Source of the DNA: Lachnospiraceae bacterium
GTDB taxonomy: Bacteria > Bacillota > Clostridia > Lachnospirales > Lachnospiraceae
Length of the DNA: 34,976 nucleotides
NCBI GenBank assembly: GCA_016288705.1
Contig: JAEELB010000167.1
Span: 1 to 34,976, forward strand
Reading direction: 5' to 3'
This document shows positions 31,678-34,976 of the stretch, one piece after another. A model generated the notes under the pieces. That model saw only the letters and a program-made list of their open reading frames with translations. It was not told the DNA's origin and made no database searches. The translations under genes were made by a program, and so were the position numbers. The stretch's first letter is position 1, and each line of letters opens with the position of its first letter.

Positions 31678-32730
31678 ATGGGGGTTGTTATGAGTTGTTT
31701 TAAAGTCTCTGAAAGCGGTGACACAGGAGTTACCTTCCTGTACAATGAGTTTCTGGATGAATATATGCCCCGGGCCAATGAGATCCAGCTCAAGGTGTTT
31801 CTGTATCTGACCCGGGTGCTCAGGGCAGGGAAGCCCACCAGCGTGGCGGACATAGCGGAAAAATTCAATTTTACCGACAGAGAGGTCAAGAGGGCCCTTA
31901 CCTATTGGGAAAAGGAAGGACTTCTTGAGGTTATGAAGGACAGGGGACGCTCTGTCGAAGGGGTGAGGATGCTTACTCCCTGGTCGGTGAATGGCGCGGA
32001 TTATATGGATGTGGAGGAAGAAGAGGAAAAGGAGGAGCCCCGGCAGCGCCGGAAGGTTCAAAGCGCCCCTTCGGATCCGCAGAATGATGAGGATACCGCC
32101 CAGATCCTGTTCCTTGCGGAGAGATACCTTGCGAGACCTCTCACAAGGACAGACACCAGATCCATTATCTATATTTCAAGGGAATTGAATTTCTCGCCGG
32201 AACTTGCGGATTATCTGATACAGTATTGCGTGTCGGGCGGCCACAGCGATCTGAGATATATTGAAAGGACTGCCGTTGCATGGGCAGAGAAGGGGGTCAG
32301 GACCCCCGCTCAGGCCAAGCGTCAGGCGGCTCCGGTGGACAGCTTTGTTTATGACGTGATGAATGCTCTCGGAAAGAGTTCAAAACCTACACAGGCCGAG
32401 AGCGCTTACGTGGACAAGTGGAAGAATACTTTCGGGTTCTCCGCGGACATGATCCTGGAGGCCTGTAAGAAGACGGTGCTCGCCACCGACAGCCACAGGT
32501 TCAATTACGCCGACGGGATCCTCTCACGCTGGCATGAGGCCGGAATATTCTCGATAGAGAGCATCGAGACGTCAGACCGGGAAAAGAAGAGCGTCAGGAG
32601 CCGGGGAGCCCTGAGACAGGGGCAGACCTCCGCGAGAGGCGGTGTGAAATCTTCTATGAGAGGCGATTACGACACGGATGAGATTGAGAAGACTCTCTTG
32701 AGCAACGGTACTTACGCGGGAGTCTCGTAA
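31678..32730 (+). CDS. DnaD-domain replication initiation protein
   Basis: A 350-residue DnaD/DnaB-type primosome protein. The N-terminal part (FLDEYMPRANEIQLKVFLYL, then a winged helix around NFTDREVKRALTYWEKEGLL) resembles DnaD N-terminal domains. An acidic linker follows (about 105-140), then two DnaB_2/DnaD-type C-terminal domains, the second with YVDKWKNTFGFSADMILEAC and NYADGILSRWHEAGI. It helps load the DnaB helicase at origins or stalled forks. The DnaI-like loader gene follows after 6 bases. ATG 31678 is used; ATG 31690 (MSCFKVSES) with GGGGG upstream is equally possible. Confidence 0.9.
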   Translation: MGVVMSCFKVSESGDTGVTFLYNEFLDEYMPRANEIQLKVFLYLTRVLRAGKPTSVADIAEKFNFTDREVKRALTYWEKEGLLEVMKDRGRSVEGVRMLTPWSVNGADYMDVEEEEEKEEPRQRRKVQSAPSDPQNDEDTAQILFLAERYLARPLTRTDTRSIIYISRELNFSPELADYLIQYCVSGGHSDLRYIERTAVAWAEKGVRTPAQAKRQAAPVDSFVYDVMNALGKSSKPTQAESAYVDKWKNTFGFSADMILEACKKTVLATDSHRFNYADGILSRWHEAGIFSIESIETSDREKKSVRSRGALRQGQTSARGGVKSSMRGDYDTDEIEKTLLSNGTYAGVS

Positions 32731-32736
32731 GGGTCA

Positions 32737-33714
32737 ATGGGTGTGAATAGCGATCAGCTGGAAGAGATAATGAGAGGATACAGCCTGCGGCGCTCCGAAA
32801 GGGACAGGCTGATCCTTGAAAGAAAGAAAAAACTGCTCGAAGAGACGGAGGGCTACAGGTATCTGGAAAATGAAGCCCTTGACCTTTTCCACGGGATCGC
32901 GGTGGCCGGCGTCAGTGGTGAACCGTGTGATATTGAGGCCATGCGGCGCAGGATCACGGAGATAAGGGAGGAACAGAGGAAACTGCTCCTGGAAAAGGGA
33001 TATGACAGTGATTATCTCGATCCTCCTTACGGTTGTCCGAAATGCCGCGACACCGGATTCCTCGAGGATGGATCACGCTGTTCCTGTTTTCTTGAAAAGA
33101 AGAGAGATCTTCTCTACGATCAGTCAAACATAAAAAAACTGATCTCTTCACAAAATTTCGACACCATTTCTTTTGAATATTATAAGGGCCGGGATCTGGA
33201 AAGATTCAGGATGGCCGTAAACAAGTGCAGGGAGTTCTGCGATTCGTTTTCCGTTAAGCCCATGGATCTGTTTCTCTACGGAACGCCGGGGAACGGGAAG
33301 TCCTTTCTCTCGTGCTGCATAGCAGACCGCATCCTCAAAGAGGATATCGGGGTGGTCTATTACAGCAGCCAGCAATTTTTTGATACACTGTACAGACAGG
33401 TTTTCAAAAGTGAGAACGATGCCGGGGAAGGGGAGAGCCTTCTCGACGTGCCGTTGCTGATAATAGACGATCTCGGGGCTGAACTTACGAACAGCTGGTC
33501 CGAGAGCGGGCTGTTCATGTGCCTGAATTCCAGACAGAGGGAGGGGCTGCATACAGTGATCTCCACGAATCTGAGCCTCGATGACCTGAGGGAAAGGTAC
33601 GGGGACAGGATTTTTTCCCGCATTATGGGGAACTTTGAACTTCTCTGTATTACGGGACCCGATATAAGGCTTGAAGGAAAGAAGAAAAAGCTTTCCTGCG
33701 CAAATAATAAATGA
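32737..33714 (+). CDS. dnaI: DnaI/DnaC-like helicase loader ATPase
   Basis: A 325-residue AAA+ protein. The N-terminal half has a zinc-binding cysteine cluster (GCPKCRDTG and SRCSCF, about residues 99-114) as in Bacillus DnaI. The ATPase has Walker A YGTPGNGKSF, Walker B LLIIDDLGAE, and sensor region VISTNLSLDDLRERYGDRIF. It loads the replicative helicase DnaB onto single-stranded DNA together with the DnaD-type protein encoded just upstream. ATG 32737 follows TAAGGG at a short distance. Length fits the family. Confidence 0.92.
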   Translation: MGVNSDQLEEIMRGYSLRRSERDRLILERKKKLLEETEGYRYLENEALDLFHGIAVAGVSGEPCDIEAMRRRITEIREEQRKLLLEKGYDSDYLDPPYGCPKCRDTGFLEDGSRCSCFLEKKRDLLYDQSNIKKLISSQNFDTISFEYYKGRDLERFRMAVNKCREFCDSFSVKPMDLFLYGTPGNGKSFLSCCIADRILKEDIGVVYYSSQQFFDTLYRQVFKSENDAGEGESLLDVPLLIIDDLGAELTNSWSESGLFMCLNSRQREGLHTVISTNLSLDDLRERYGDRIFSRIMGNFELLCITGPDIRLEGKKKKLSCANNK

Positions 33715-33739
33715 AACGGTGTGAGGAGAGGAGTTTCAG

Positions 33740-34930
33740 ATGGTTAAGCAGCATGATAAGGAAATGATACTGAATACCATTCCGGTAGGACCGCTTGGGC
33801 TTATTCCCATGGAGAGCTGCCGCGCTCTCGGGGATAAGGTGGACTTCTATTTGGTGAAATGGCGTGGGGAACGTGAACTCGAGCATAAAGACAGCATCGT
33901 TTTTCACGGCTATGAAAAGGATTCCTATGTTCTGAAAGCTCAGGTGCCCAGGTTCGGCACCGGGGAAGCGAAGGGGATCATACCCGATTCCGTCAGGGGA
34001 CTGGATATATTCATCATGACGGATGTGACCAATTATTCCCTTACCTACAGGATGTTCGGGCAGATCAACCACAAATCGCCGGATGATCATTATCAGGACC
34101 TGAAGAGGGTGATAGCCGCCATAGAGGGCAAGGCCAGGAGGATCACGGTCATAATGCCCTTCCTTTACGAGAGCCGCCAGCACAGGAGAAACGGCAGGGA
34201 ATCCATGGACTGCGCCATAGCGCTTCAGGAACTGACTTCAATGGGAGTGGACAATATCATCACCTTTGACGCTCATGATCCCAGAGTGCAGAACGCCATA
34301 CCTCTCCACGGTTTCGACACGGTCCAGCCCATGTACCAGTTCATAAAGGCCCTTCTCAGAAATGTGAAAGGACTCGCTCTTGACTCCGAGCACATGATGA
34401 TAGTGAGCCCCGATGAGGGCGGGATGAGCAGGGCTGTGTACGCGGCCAATGTCCTTAGCCTGGAAATGGGGATGTTCTACAAGAGAAGGGATTACACCAG
34501 AATGGAAAACGGCAGAAATCCCATAGTGGCCCATGAATTTCTGGGGACGGAACTGTCAGGCAGGGATGTGATAGTGATCGACGACATGCTGAGTTCCGGC
34601 GACAGCGTGATCGAGGTGGCGTCTGCACTGAAGAAGCGCGGCGCCAACAGGATATTCGTGTTTGCCACTTTCGGACTCTTTACAAACGGACTTGAAAAGT
34701 TCGATCAGGCCTACAGGGACGGGATCCTATACAGGATACTGACCACGAATCTCGTATATCAGACGCCGGAACTCCTGGCCAGAGACTGGTATATAAGCTG
34801 TGACCTCAGCAAATACATCGCTTATCTTATAGACACCCTGAACCACGACGCTTCCATAAGCGGATTGCTGAATCCCGCGGAAAGGATACAGAATGTGGTG
34901 AACAGGTACAAGAACGGTGAGGTGATCTGA
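33740..34930 (+). CDS. prs: Ribose-phosphate pyrophosphokinase, long form
   Basis: A 396-residue PRPP synthetase, which makes phosphoribosyl pyrophosphate for nucleotide, histidine and tryptophan synthesis. The catalytic flexible-loop region is present as MPFLYESRQHRRNGRE, the ATP-binding Asp-His motif as FDAHDPRVQNAI, SPDEGGMSRAV replaces the usual SPDxGG, and the PRPP loop is VIVIDDMLSSGDS. It is about 80 residues longer than the classic 315-residue enzyme, mainly at the N-terminus and in the C-terminal segment LARDWYISCDLSKYIAYLID. This long form is, from memory, frequent in Lachnospiraceae. GAGGAGAGGAG precedes ATG 33740. Confidence 0.93.
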   Translation: MVKQHDKEMILNTIPVGPLGLIPMESCRALGDKVDFYLVKWRGERELEHKDSIVFHGYEKDSYVLKAQVPRFGTGEAKGIIPDSVRGLDIFIMTDVTNYSLTYRMFGQINHKSPDDHYQDLKRVIAAIEGKARRITVIMPFLYESRQHRRNGRESMDCAIALQELTSMGVDNIITFDAHDPRVQNAIPLHGFDTVQPMYQFIKALLRNVKGLALDSEHMMIVSPDEGGMSRAVYAANVLSLEMGMFYKRRDYTRMENGRNPIVAHEFLGTELSGRDVIVIDDMLSSGDSVIEVASALKKRGANRIFVFATFGLFTNGLEKFDQAYRDGILYRILTTNLVYQTPELLARDWYISCDLSKYIAYLIDTLNHDASISGLLNPAERIQNVVNRYKNGEVI

Positions 34931-34976
34931 ATGGGTTCGGACAGCAGCAACTCCGGGTCCAAAAAAAGCCCTGCAG
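34931..34976 (+). CDS. Start of a further gene (3' partial)
   Basis: ATG 34931 directly follows the prs stop and has GAGGTGA about 5 bases upstream. Only 15 codons (MGSDSSNSGSKKSPA) are in the window; the Ser-rich start gives no family clue. It is probably co-transcribed with prs. Confidence 0.5.
   Translation, partial: MGSDSSNSGSKKSPA

Overview
The window looks like the chromosome of a low-to-mid GC Firmicute of class Clostridia, probably Lachnospiraceae-like. The evidence is the gene orders rpsF-ssb-rpsR and gdpP-rplI-dnaB, DnaD- and DnaI-type primosome genes, MecA, AGGAGG ribosome binding sites and lipoprotein signals. There are no tRNA or rRNA genes, CRISPR arrays, insertion sequences or prophage. 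This assignment rests on gene content only; no database search was run.

Region 1 (3-10102, + strand). After the tail of a surface protein comes a long, tightly packed sulfur operon. It starts with an Rrf2-family regulator that has a candidate operator over its own -35 box. Then follow a MetY-type sulfhydrylase, a JAMM peptidase, and a fusion of a ubiquitin-like sulfur carrier, an E1-like adenylyltransferase and a rhodanese. Next are a family 2A encapsulin shell protein, a SufS-type cysteine desulfurase with a long disordered N-terminal cargo region, and a serine O-acetyltransferase. The operon ends with a ThiS-like carrier ending in GGGR, a second E1-like enzyme, a second JAMM peptidase and a TusA-like protein. 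This is the most notable part of the window. An encapsulin nanocompartment that should house a cysteine desulfurase sits between two complete protein-thiocarboxylate sulfur-transfer modules. The likely overall job, by inference, is to store or mobilise sulfur in a shell and deliver it as carrier-protein thiocarboxylate for homocysteine and/or cysteine synthesis.

Region 2 (10120-21283, - strand). One operon encodes an RND efflux adaptor lipoprotein, an RND transporter and two polytopic membrane proteins (one DUF2142-like). A second encodes a polar amino acid ABC transporter (binding protein, permease, ATPase) followed by cytidine deaminase.

Region 3 (21431-27786). A secreted SGNH hydrolase is followed by housekeeping genes: rpsF-ssb-rpsR, ending in a strong terminator, then gdpP-rplI-dnaB. 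A convergent 58-residue 2[4Fe-4S] ferredoxin shares a bidirectional terminator with dnaB.

Region 4 (28013-34976). A second DUF2142-like membrane protein and mecA are followed by about 860 bases with little coding potential but several promoter-like and palindromic signals. A DnaD-domain protein, a DnaI-like helicase loader, a long form of ribose-phosphate pyrophosphokinase and the first codons of another gene complete the window. Three or four genes (gdpP, the DUF2142 gene, mecA, possibly the SGNH hydrolase) have a -10 box only 7-10 bases before the ATG and no Shine-Dalgarno site. This suggests leaderless transcripts, which would be unusual in this group.
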